Of a DNA stretch of 18,744 bases, positions 7,627 through 15,136 are shown one piece after another (position 1 is the stretch's first letter; each line of letters starts with the position of its first letter). The stretch is from Mollicutes bacterium. GTDB taxonomy: Bacteria > Bacillota_I > Bacilli_A > Izemoplasmatales > Izemoplasmataceae. The position numbers and the translations under genes were made by a program. The notes beneath the pieces are model-generated. The model was not told the DNA's origin and ran no database searches. It saw nothing but the letters and a program-made list of their open reading frames with translations. Location of the stretch: NCBI GenBank assembly GCA_003552275.1, contig PUKL01000140.1, forward strand, positions 1-18,744, in the 5' to 3' direction.

Positions 7627-8148
7627 TCAATCTCCTTCCGTCAAGTAAGAATCCACGATTTCCCCGAAGAACATGATATGGGTGTCGGGCGTGGGGTAGT
7701 AGCGTTCTTTGACCGCCTCATCAATCAGTGCCGGTTCTTGCGTCTGTTTATAGAGCATCTTGCATTCATATTGCAATGCGCACTCTTTGATGATGGGACT
7801 TTGCACTTTCCGTGCCGGCGCGAGGGTCAGTTTTGCTTCCTTGAACTTGTCGATGTCCCGCCCGGATTTCGTTCCGCAAAGAGCGAGCTCCTTCTTCAGG
7901 GTGCCTTCTTTCGGAACATTGATCGTGTAGTCCTCGGCCTTGTCCAACAAATCATAGGTGTAGCGCGAGTACCGGACATAGGCGATGAAGACGGGCCGCC
8001 CCCAGATGACACCGATGTGGCCCCAGGCGATGGTCATCGTGTTCACCCTGCCCTCGGTGTCTTTTGTGGTGATGAACACACCTTTCGGCAGTTGTCGCAA
8101 GAAATCCTCGGCGTGTTCATGAAAACGTTCATGATATTCGTCAACCAT
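7627..8148 (-). CDS. Flavin reductase-like, FMN-binding split-barrel protein
   Basis: A 173-residue protein of the flavin reductase-like family. Features seen: PKGVFITT near 21-28, the block RVNTMTIAWG (about 34-43), IWGRPVFIAYVRYSRYTYDL, and YTINVP before a Leu-Cys-Gly-Thr segment. These form the FMN-binding strands of the family. Members reduce flavins or use bound FMN on small substrates; the sequence does not give the substrate. AGGAGG sits 9 bases before the ATG and overlaps the stop region of the M32 gene, leaving 12 bases between them. It is one base from folD. Its position among folate genes suggests co-expression, but a folate role is only speculation. Confidence 0.85.
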   Translation of the reverse strand: MVDEYHERFHEHAEDFLRQLPKGVFITTKDTEGRVNTMTIAWGHIGVIWGRPVFIAYVRYSRYTYDLLDKAEDYTINVPKEGTLKKELALCGTKSGRDIDKFKEAKLTLAPARKVQSPIIKECALQYECKMLYKQTQEPALIDEAVKERYYPTPDTHIMFFGEIVDSYLTEGD

Positions 8149-8160
8149 GGAAAATCCTCC

Positions 8161-9654
8161 TCATTTCAAGTAGATGTCACGATATTTCTCTTTCAGATAA
8201 CGTGCGTAGTATTGCGGGTTGAAAGGCTCCCCCGTCAGGGCGACGAGGATTTCTTCCGGTGTCTTCGACTTCCCGTAACAATGCACTTTTTCCTTGAGGA
8301 ATCCGTTGATTTCGGCGATATCGTCCTCGCGGATGAGTCTTTCGAAATCAAGCTCCTCCTTGATCGTGTAATAGATCTGGGCCGCATACGCACTGCCGAG
8401 CGCATAGGTCGGGAAATAACCGAACATGCCCGTGCTCCAGTGCACATCCTGGAGGATGCCGTCGCTCGGCTTCTCGACATCGAGATTCAGATATTGTTTC
8501 ATCTTCTTGTTCCAGATGGTGGGCAGTTCGTCGACGTCCACTTCGTCATCGAAGATCATCCGTTCGATCTCATAGCGGATGAGGATGTGCAGCGGATAGG
8601 TCAGTTCGTCGGCTTCGACCCGGATGAAGGTCTCATCGACGCGATTGGCCGCCCGGAAGAACTCGTCGGCTTCCACGCCTTTCAGTTGGCGCGGGAAGAT
8701 CTTTTTCAGTGCGTCCAGGTGGGTCTCCCAAAAAGGAAGGCTCCTACCGACGATATTCTCGTAGAAGCGGGACTGTGATTCATGCATACCCATGGAAGCG
8801 CCGCTTTTCAAGTTCGTCATGTCGAACATCTCATCTACTTGTTGTTCGTAGAGGGCGTGGCCGAGCTCGTGGATGGCCGCGAAAACCGAAGAGAACAAGT
8901 AATCCTCAAGGTAGCGGACCGTGAAACGGACATCCTTGGAATGGGTGTTCCAGGTGAAAGGGTGGACACTCTCTTTGAGAAGACCCCGGTTCTTGTCGAA
9001 AGCGAAGACGTCCATGAGGTGCTCGACGAACTTCTTTTGCTTGTCGCGCGGATATGACGCCTTCACGAACGCGGGTGGTTCATCCTCCTTCACGGCGAGA
9101 ACCTCTTGCGCGAAGGGGGCGATCTCCTCTTTCACGACGCGAAAGAACTCATCATATTTTTCCATGTCCATCCCCTCCTCGAAGTCGTCGAGGAGGACAT
9201 TGTAAGGATGTTTTTCCGGGTCCCTTTGTTGTGCCATCTTCTTTCGAAAGCCGATGATTTTGTCGAGATACGGTTTGAAGTGGTCGTAATCGTCTTTCTC
9301 TTTCGCTTCTTCCCATTCGCGCTGGGAGAGATTCACAAGTCGGGAGTACTCCACATAGTCCTCCCGGGGAATGCGGAGAATCTTGTCGAGATCCTTTTTC
9401 GCCTTGCGGATTTCCTTCTTTTGGATCTCATTCAAATCTTCCTGACTATCATGAAGTTCATTGACGATCTCTTGATACTCCTCGGAAGTCGACAAGGCGT
9501 AATACTCACCGCTGATGAGCGAGAGCATGTCCGAACGATAAGGGAAACACGCCTTGGGGGCCTCGGTGTTCGAATCCCATGAGGCGATCCCCAAGACGAG
9601 CTGATATGCTTTCTGTTTCTTCTGGAGTTCTTTGAAACGGTCGAATCCGTTCAT
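8161..9654 (-). CDS. Metallocarboxypeptidase, peptidase family M32
   Basis: A zinc carboxypeptidase (Taq/Pfu carboxypeptidase family) that removes C-terminal residues from peptides in the cytoplasm. It has 497 residues, normal for the family. Zinc ligands are His262 and His266 in HELGH and Glu292 in HESQSRFYEN; the 26-residue spacing between the second His and the Glu agrees with known members. Other signatures are HPFTW (231-235), DVRFTVRY (241-248), and near the C-terminus LQDVHWSTGMFGYFPTYALG. No signal peptide is seen. The ATG has GGAGATGAT upstream. It lies 20 bases after fhs and 12 before the flavin reductase-like gene, so it is an internal operon gene. Why a peptidase sits among folate genes is unclear. 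Confidence 0.95.
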   Translation of the reverse strand: MNGFDRFKELQKKQKAYQLVLGIASWDSNTEAPKACFPYRSDMLSLISGEYYALSTSEEYQEIVNELHDSQEDLNEIQKKEIRKAKKDLDKILRIPREDYVEYSRLVNLSQREWEEAKEKDDYDHFKPYLDKIIGFRKKMAQQRDPEKHPYNVLLDDFEEGMDMEKYDEFFRVVKEEIAPFAQEVLAVKEDEPPAFVKASYPRDKQKKFVEHLMDVFAFDKNRGLLKESVHPFTWNTHSKDVRFTVRYLEDYLFSSVFAAIHELGHALYEQQVDEMFDMTNLKSGASMGMHESQSRFYENIVGRSLPFWETHLDALKKIFPRQLKGVEADEFFRAANRVDETFIRVEADELTYPLHILIRYEIERMIFDDEVDVDELPTIWNKKMKQYLNLDVEKPSDGILQDVHWSTGMFGYFPTYALGSAYAAQIYYTIKEELDFERLIREDDIAEINGFLKEKVHCYGKSKTPEEILVALTGEPFNPQYYARYLKEKYRDIYLK

Positions 9655-9674
9655 GATATCATCTCCAATGCGAC

Positions 9675-11348
9675 TCAGAAGAGGCCTTCGGCGTTCCCTT
9701 CGTCGTCAATATCCATGTCCATGGCCGCGGGCCTTTTGGGAAGACCGGGCATGGTCATCATGTCGCCGGTGAGGGCGACGATGAAGCCGGCACCGATGGA
9801 GGGGCTCAGTTCACGGACGGTGATGGTGAAGTCACGGGGCCGTCCGTACTCTTTGGGATCGTCAGAAAGCGAAACCTGGGTCTTCGCCATGCAGATTTGC
9901 AATTTGTCCCAACCTTCGCGCTTGAAGCGTCGCAGCTGGTTCTTCGCCTTCTTGGTGTAGTTCACGCCTTTGGCACCGTATGCTTTCTTGGCGATGGACT
10001 CGATCTTGTCTTCGAGTGAATCGTCGTCTTCATAGAACCGTTTGAATGTCTGAGTGTTCGTGTCGATCTGTTCGAGGACTTTCTTGGCGAGGTCGACGGC
10101 TCCTTCGCCGCCTTTCGCCCAGACTTCGCTGATCGAATAGGGGTGGTTGTTCTCTTCGAGCCAACCTTTGAGAGCCTTGATCTCGTCTTCGGTGTCGTTG
10201 ACAAAAGGATTGATGGCGACGACATAAGGAAGGTTGAAAGTCTGGATGGTCTCTATGTGTTTTTCGAGGTTTTCGATACCCTTCTTCAAAGCTTCGACGT
10301 TTTCTTCGCCGAGGTCGGCCTTCTTCACACCGCCATGCATTTTCAAAGCCCGGACCGTGGCCACGATCACCACGGCGCTCGGTTCGAAACCGGCCTGGCG
10401 ACTCTTGATGTTGCAGAATTTCTCGGCACCGAGATCCACTCCGAAGCCCGCTTCGGTGATACAGTAATCAGCGAGTTTCCGGCCCATGTTTGTGGCGATG
10501 ATGCTGTTGCAACCGTGGGCGATGTTGGCGAAAGGTCCGCCGTGCATGAGGGCGGGAGTGTTCTCGAGTGTCTGGACCAGGTTCGGCTTGACGGCGTCTC
10601 GGAGGATGAGGGTGACGGCTCCTTCGGCGCCGAGGTCGCCGACGGTCACGACCTTGCGGTCGTAGGTGTTGGCGATGACGATGCGACGGATGCGTTCCTT
10701 CAGGTCATGGATGTCCTTGGCGAGACAGAGAACAGCCATGATTTCCGATGCCACGCTGATGTTGAAGCCGTCTTCGCGAGGAATGGAGTTACCTACGCCA
10801 CCGAGACCCACGACGACTTGGCGGAGAGCGCGGGCGTTCATGTCGAGAGCGCGTTTCCAGGTGATGCGTCGGGGATCGATGTTCAAATCGTTCCCTTGAT
10901 GGATATGGTTGTCGATCATGGCGGCGATAGCGTTTGTCGCCGTGGTGACGGCGTGGATGTCACCGGTGAAATGGAGGTTGATATCCTCCATGGGGACGAC
11001 TTGGGCGTGTCCGCCACCGGCGGCTCCGCCCTTCACGCCCATGACGGGACCGAAAGAGGGTTCCCTGAGAGCGATGATGGCATTCTTGCCGAGCTTGCCG
11101 AAAGCTTGGCCCAATCCGACGGTCGTCGTGGATTTGCCTTCGCCGGCCGGAGTCGGGGTGATGGCCGAGACCAATATCACTTTCCCGTCCTTCTTGTCCT
11201 TGTGGCGTTCCAAGGCCTCAAGTTTGATTTTGGCCTTGTAACCGCCGTAGCGCTCGATGTCCTTCTCTTCGAGACCGATCTGTTCGGCGATTTCGCCGAT
11301 GTCTTTCATCGAGGCTTGTTGTGCAATCTTCAGATCATTGTTGACCAT
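9675..11348 (-). CDS. fhs: Formate-tetrahydrofolate ligase
   Basis: An ATP-dependent enzyme joining formate and tetrahydrofolate to give 10-formyl-tetrahydrofolate. It has 557 residues, the usual family size. The nucleotide-binding TPTPAGEGKST is at about 64-74 (GEGKS loop), followed by REPSFGPVMGVKGGAAGGG and NLHFTGD. The frame remains open upstream to a TTG at 11363, but GGAGGT (11356-11361) lies 7 bases from the ATG at 11348. The protein then starts MVNNDLKIAQ, as family members do. First gene of a four-gene unit with M32, a flavin reductase-like gene and folD. A clear promoter lies about 60 bases upstream, divergent from the aro operon promoter. Confidence 0.96.
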   Translation of the reverse strand: MVNNDLKIAQQASMKDIGEIAEQIGLEEKDIERYGGYKAKIKLEALERHKDKKDGKVILVSAITPTPAGEGKSTTTVGLGQAFGKLGKNAIIALREPSFGPVMGVKGGAAGGGHAQVVPMEDINLHFTGDIHAVTTATNAIAAMIDNHIHQGNDLNIDPRRITWKRALDMNARALRQVVVGLGGVGNSIPREDGFNISVASEIMAVLCLAKDIHDLKERIRRIVIANTYDRKVVTVGDLGAEGAVTLILRDAVKPNLVQTLENTPALMHGGPFANIAHGCNSIIATNMGRKLADYCITEAGFGVDLGAEKFCNIKSRQAGFEPSAVVIVATVRALKMHGGVKKADLGEENVEALKKGIENLEKHIETIQTFNLPYVVAINPFVNDTEDEIKALKGWLEENNHPYSISEVWAKGGEGAVDLAKKVLEQIDTNTQTFKRFYEDDDSLEDKIESIAKKAYGAKGVNYTKKAKNQLRRFKREGWDKLQICMAKTQVSLSDDPKEYGRPRDFTITVRELSPSIGAGFIVALTGDMMTMPGLPKRPAAMDMDIDDEGNAEGLF

Positions 11349-11403
11349 GTGTTGTACCTCCAAAATGAGAATATGTATACGCTTTCTAAATCATTCTTTT
11401 TCT

Positions 11404-11432
11404 ATTATCACACAAATGATGTGCAAATTCAA
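11404..11432 (-). promoter_or_regulatory. Sigma-A-type promoter of the fhs operon
   Basis: On the minus strand TTGAAT (11432-11427) and GATAAT (11409-11404) are separated by 17 bp, and TGT directly before the -10 makes it extended. The predicted leader is about 50 bases, too short for the known folate riboswitches. Confidence 0.8.
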
Positions 11433-11471
11433 CAACTCCTTTGCCCTCCCGCCCCTATCTCTCAAGCTTCC

Positions 11472-11493
11472 CTTGGTGTATAATGAAACCAAG
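11472..11493 (+). promoter_or_regulatory. -10 element of the aro operon inside an inverted repeat
   Basis: TATAAT at 11479-11484 lies 39 bases before the aroA ATG. No good -35 is seen 16-18 bp upstream. CTTGGT (11472-11477) and ACCAAG (11488-11493) form a perfect 6-bp dyad centred on the -10. Because the transcript would start near its right arm, this is unlikely to be an RNA hairpin and could be an operator. The dyad is short and may be chance. Confidence 0.55.
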
Positions 11494-11522
11494 AAGTCGG
11501 CCGGCGAAAGAAGGGATCAACA

Positions 11523-12794
11523 ATGGCCTATGATGTGCTCGTCCATCCCTCCAAACTCCAGGGACACGTCCGTGTCCCGCCTTCGAAAAGCCTGTTGCAC
11601 CGGGCGCTCATTTCGGCGTTGTTGTCTCGCGGGGTCAGTGTCATTTTCCCGTTTGTGGAAAGCGACGACATCCTGGCCACTCTCAACGTCTTGAAGGCTT
11701 TCGGGGCTTCATGGAAAATAAAGGATGACCGTTTGCGGGTGAAGGGCGTCGGTCGCCCGCGACCGCCGAAAAGACCCATAGAGGTCAAAGCTTCGGCTTC
11801 TTCATTGCGTTTCGCCATTCCCCTGGCGATGCTGACGGGAAGCGAGGTTACCTTCTTGATGGACGAATCATTGGCCAACCGACCTCTCGACCCTTATGTT
11901 GCGCTCTTCCCGAATTCTCTGGAAAAGAACGGTCCCCGCCTCGTCGTCCGCCCGAGGCTCACAGGAGGAGATATCGTCCTCGACGGCAGTTTCGGCTCCC
12001 AATTCGCAAGTGGTCTCCTCTTCGCTCTCCCCTTTTTGGACGAAACATCCACTCTCCACATCAAAAACCCCACCTCCAGGCCCTATATCGATCTCACCGT
12101 GGACACGCTCGAAAACGCCGGTATCAGAATCATAAAACAAAACGACGCTTTCCGCATACCACCCGCACAAGACTTCCGTCCCCGGGAAATTTTCATCGAA
12201 GGGGACTACTCGCTGGCTTCGCTCTTCCTTGTCGCCGGACTCCGGAGCACGGGCGTGGAGGTCCATCCGCTCGTGAGCGACTCTTTGCAGGCGGACAGAA
12301 ACATCATAGAAACCATCCGGAACGCCGGTGGCAAGATCATCCACACCGAAGACGGTTACCGGAGCAGTTCGTCAAGAACCTCGGCTTTCATCACCGAGGT
12401 CGAGGACAATCCCGATCTCATCTTCGCTCTCGCCCTCCTCGCTTCGCTTTCGGAAGGAGAGAGCATCATCCACCACACGGAAAGATTGCGCTTCAAAGAA
12501 AGCGACCGGATCAAGAGCATCTTCGAACTCCTGAAGAAACTACATGTGGATATCGTGGTGGAAGAGGATTTCCTCCGTGTACGTGGTCCCGTATCCCGTT
12601 TTTCCGGGGCTTCCATCGACAGCCATGACGACCATCGCCTTGTCATGTTGGCAGCCATAGCGGGGACCATGGCCAGCGGTCCCGTACACATACTCCATGC
12701 GGAAGCGGTGCACAAGTCCTACCCCGCTTTTTTCCAAGACCTCGGGGCTTTGGGAGCGAACCTTTCCATCGTGAAGAGGAGGGATATCGCTTGA
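11523..12794 (+). CDS. aroA: 3-phosphoshikimate 1-carboxyvinyltransferase (EPSP synthase)
   Basis: Transfers the enolpyruvyl group of PEP to shikimate 3-phosphate, the sixth shikimate step. It has 423 residues. The N-terminal PPSKSLLHRALI keeps Lys22, Ser23 and Arg27 at E. coli positions. GSQFASG (158-164), the catalytic aspartate in DNPD (Asp298), RFKESDR (324-329, catalytic Glu326) and DDHR near 369-372 are present. The usual GNAGTAMRP-type loop is replaced by ASASSLRFA (90-98), as in divergent Gram-positive forms. A weak GAAGGG precedes the ATG. First gene of the aro operon; its TGA overlaps the TTG start of aroB. Confidence 0.94.
   Translation: MAYDVLVHPSKLQGHVRVPPSKSLLHRALISALLSRGVSVIFPFVESDDILATLNVLKAFGASWKIKDDRLRVKGVGRPRPPKRPIEVKASASSLRFAIPLAMLTGSEVTFLMDESLANRPLDPYVALFPNSLEKNGPRLVVRPRLTGGDIVLDGSFGSQFASGLLFALPFLDETSTLHIKNPTSRPYIDLTVDTLENAGIRIIKQNDAFRIPPAQDFRPREIFIEGDYSLASLFLVAGLRSTGVEVHPLVSDSLQADRNIIETIRNAGGKIIHTEDGYRSSSSRTSAFITEVEDNPDLIFALALLASLSEGESIIHHTERLRFKESDRIKSIFELLKKLHVDIVVEEDFLRVRGPVSRFSGASIDSHDDHRLVMLAAIAGTMASGPVHILHAEAVHKSYPAFFQDLGALGANLSIVKRRDIA
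12777..12783 (+). promoter_or_regulatory. Ribosome binding site deciding the aroB TTG start
   Basis: AGGAGGG lies 7 bases before TTG 12791. The next in-frame ATG at 12797 is 13 bases away, too far for good initiation, so the TTG is preferred. Confidence 0.7.
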
Positions 12795-13807
12795 AAATGA
12801 CCATGAAAGGTGTCCGGGGTGACTATGTCTATCATATCGGTGACCGCATCTTGACCGGACTGGACTCTTTGGTGGAAGACGGCCTTCCTTCCTTCATCAT
12901 TGTCGATGCGAACATCCCCGAGACCGTCGTCCGCACCGTTGAACAAACATTATCGGTTTCCGGACGTTTCACAGTCCCCGCCGGCGAAGCTTCCAAGACG
13001 CTCCGGACCTATGAAAGGATCATCGACGCCCTCCAGGATGCGGGACTCCCGCGTGAAGCAAGAATCGTGGCTTTGGGCGGCGGCATGGTGAACGACCTCG
13101 CCGGATTTGTGGCAGCGACTTACAAACGGGGGGTGCGGCTTTTGCTTGTTCCCACGAGTCTCATCGCCATGGCGGATGCCTCCGTGGGCGGAAAATTCGC
13201 GTTGAACACACACCAATCGAAGAATGCGATCGGGACTTTTTACACCCCGGAGGCGGTCATAGCCGACACATCGACGTTGACGAGCCTTCCCGACAGAGAA
13301 CTCGCCAGTGGCATGGCGGAAATCGTGAAAATCGCCCTTTTGCATGATGCCGACTTTTTCCGGCATCTGCGGCACGACACCGTATCCCCGCGAGACCCCG
13401 GTCTCATCCGGAAAGCGGTAAAACTGAAGCAAGACATCGTGGAACGAGATTTCTACGACCATGGTGAGCGCGCCATCCTGAATTACGGCCACCTGATCGC
13501 CCACGCCCTCGAGCACCTTCATGAAGGATCTTTCCTCCATGGCGAATGCGTCGCTTTCGGGATGCACCTCATGGCCCGGGACAAGCCTTTCCATGAAGAC
13601 CTGCAGAAAGTCTTGGCCCGCTTCGGCCTACATAGGGACATTCCTTATGAAAAAGATGAGTTGCTTTCTTTCATCCCTCACGACAAGAAACGCCACAAAG
13701 ATGACATATATGTGACAGCTGATGTAGAACAACCGGGAAATGGCTTCCTTAAGACTTTTTCTTTTCAAGAACTCAAGGATATGATCCCCGAAGGAGGACC
13801 GTCATGA
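12791..13807 (+). CDS. aroB: 3-dehydroquinate synthase
   Basis: NAD- and metal-dependent conversion of DAHP to 3-dehydroquinate, the second shikimate step. It has 338 residues, slightly short for the family. The nucleotide-binding ALGGGMVNDLAGFVAATY is at 94-111, then VPTSLIAMADASVGGK (120-135) and KNAIG. Metal ligands are predicted at Glu177 (MAEIVK), His234 (NYGHLIAHALE) and His250 (LHGE). Small departures from the usual form include KFALN after SVGG. TTG is the likely start: it overlaps the aroA TGA as TTGA and is 7 bases from AGGAGGG. The aroB stop overlaps the aroC ATG as ATGA. Confidence 0.94.
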   Translation: MKMTMKGVRGDYVYHIGDRILTGLDSLVEDGLPSFIIVDANIPETVVRTVEQTLSVSGRFTVPAGEASKTLRTYERIIDALQDAGLPREARIVALGGGMVNDLAGFVAATYKRGVRLLLVPTSLIAMADASVGGKFALNTHQSKNAIGTFYTPEAVIADTSTLTSLPDRELASGMAEIVKIALLHDADFFRHLRHDTVSPRDPGLIRKAVKLKQDIVERDFYDHGERAILNYGHLIAHALEHLHEGSFLHGECVAFGMHLMARDKPFHEDLQKVLARFGLHRDIPYEKDELLSFIPHDKKRHKDDIYVTADVEQPGNGFLKTFSFQELKDMIPEGGPS

Positions 13808-14892
13808 GTACATTCGGAAAAGCGGTGGAAGTGAGTCTTTTCGGTGAGAGTCACGGCCCGGGCGTGGGCATAACCATCCATAACCTGCCGCCGGGCATCA
13901 CAATCGACAGGGACAACCTCGAAAAAATCCTCGAAGCAAGGCGTCCGAAGCATTCTTTTGCGACCAAACGAAAAGAAGCGGACCGTTTCGACATCTTGAG
14001 CGGTCTCTTTGAAAATGTCACCACGGGAGCCCCGCTCACGTTCTTCATCGAGAACAGCGCCGCCGATGACAGCGAATATGAGAAAGGCCGTATACGGCCC
14101 TCTCATGCGGACTACCCGGCATATCTGAAAGCCCGTGGACATCCCGACCACCGCGGGGGCGGTCACTTTTCCGGTCGTTTGACGGCCCCGTTGGTGCTTT
14201 TGGGAGCCGTGTCGGAAACGATCCTCGCCAAACGCGGCGTCACCGTGGGCTCCCACATCAGACGGATCCATTCTCTGGAAGGGTCGTCATTCCGCGATTC
14301 CCCCCCTGATGAAGAGAAACTAAAAACCCTATCGGCAAGCGATTTCCCGGTTATCATGCCGGATGATGAAAAACGTTTCTTGGAAAGAATCCGTCAAGCT
14401 CATGAGGCGGGCGACAGCGTGGGCGGCATCGCCGAGACCGCCATCATCGGTCATGACACCGCCCTCGGAGAACCTTTCTTCGATTCGTTCGAAAGCCTTC
14501 TTTCGCATCTCCTCTTTTCGATTCCCGGCGTCAAAGGGGTCTCGTTCGGTCTGGGCTTCACCGCCTCCCGGCGCATGGGCAGTGAAGTGAACGACCCGTT
14601 GCGTTATGAAGGCTCCCGTGTGTCCTTTTTGAAAAACGACGCCGGCGGTATCCTCGGGGGGTTGTCGACCGGGATGCCGATCATCTTCCAAACAGCTTTC
14701 AAACCGACCCCTTCGATCGCCAAAAAACAACAATCCGTCGATGTGGAGAAAGGCAAGAACACGACTGTCGAAAGTTCGCCCCGACATGATGCTTGCCTGC
14801 TTCCGAGGGTCCTTCCCGTCGTGAACGCTCTCGCCTATTATTGTGTGTTGGAACTCACTATCCGCAAGGAGGGTCTGGAATGGACAAGATGA
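13804..14892 (+). CDS. aroC: Chorismate synthase
   Basis: Forms chorismate from EPSP by anti-1,4-elimination using reduced FMN; last step of the shared pathway. It has 362 residues. Signature GESHGPGVG is at 14-22, with the active-site His17. RPSHADY (98-104, His101) and HRGGGHFSGRLTAP (116-129) follow; this is the clostridial version of the usual RGGGRSSARET block. AAGGAGG lies before the ATG, inside the end of aroB, with a four-base ATGA overlap. Its end overlaps the chorismate mutase start by 13 bases. A reduced-FMN supply is needed; a flavin reductase-like gene lies in the divergent operon, but a link is only a possibility. Confidence 0.95.
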   Translation: MSTFGKAVEVSLFGESHGPGVGITIHNLPPGITIDRDNLEKILEARRPKHSFATKRKEADRFDILSGLFENVTTGAPLTFFIENSAADDSEYEKGRIRPSHADYPAYLKARGHPDHRGGGHFSGRLTAPLVLLGAVSETILAKRGVTVGSHIRRIHSLEGSSFRDSPPDEEKLKTLSASDFPVIMPDDEKRFLERIRQAHEAGDSVGGIAETAIIGHDTALGEPFFDSFESLLSHLLFSIPGVKGVSFGLGFTASRRMGSEVNDPLRYEGSRVSFLKNDAGGILGGLSTGMPIIFQTAFKPTPSIAKKQQSVDVEKGKNTTVESSPRHDACLLPRVLPVVNALAYYCVLELTIRKEGLEWTR

Positions 14893-15125
14893 AAGCCTAC
14901 CGCGACCGCATCGACAAGTTGGACGATATCATCCTCTCCGCCTTGGAAGAACGCTTCTCCATCGCCGAAGAGGTCGGTGTCTGGAAAAAGAGACAAGGCC
15001 TCCCCTTACAGGATGTGAAGCGGGAAGAAGAAATCTATGATAGAATAAGCGCATACCGTCACAGTGACGTGCTGAAGAAGGTCTATGCGACAGTGCTCGC
15101 CGAAAGTCGCCGTTTGCAGGCGTGA
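14880..15125 (+). CDS. Monofunctional chorismate mutase, AroQ class
   Basis: Rearranges chorismate to prephenate, the committed step to phenylalanine and tyrosine. Only 81 residues, an all-helical protein expected to work as an intertwined dimer. Spacing of active-site residues matches E. coli mutase: Arg8, Arg25, Lys36, Asp45, Arg48, Glu49, Ser76, Gln80. The start is ATG 14880, 6 bases from AGGAGGG; a second ATG at 14889 would also work but has poorer spacing. The gene overlaps aroC by 13 bases. No dehydratase, dehydrogenase or DAHP synthase domain is fused, unlike many mutases of this class. No symbol is given, to avoid confusion with the dehydroquinase aroQ downstream. Confidence 0.92.
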   Translation: MDKMKAYRDRIDKLDDIILSALEERFSIAEEVGVWKKRQGLPLQDVKREEEIYDRISAYRHSDVLKKVYATVLAESRRLQA

Positions 15126-15136
15126 GGTGTCTTAAG

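Noticed and set aside
7576..8778. A 400-codon open frame on the plus strand across the flavin reductase and M32 genes
   Set aside because: It spans two real minus-strand genes and their junction, has no ribosome binding site tied to a recognisable protein, and reads as a shadow of biased codons.
10143..11483. A 446-codon open frame on the plus strand opposite fhs
   Set aside because: It lies antisense to a fully recognisable fhs, shows no known motif, has low-complexity composition, and is explained by the strong codon bias of fhs, which avoids codons that read as stops on the other strand.
11349..11522. Riboswitch or T-box leader in the fhs/aroA divergent region
   Set aside because: Predicted leaders of about 50 and 30 bases are too short for known tetrahydrofolate riboswitches or T-boxes, and no stable hairpin-terminator pair is seen.
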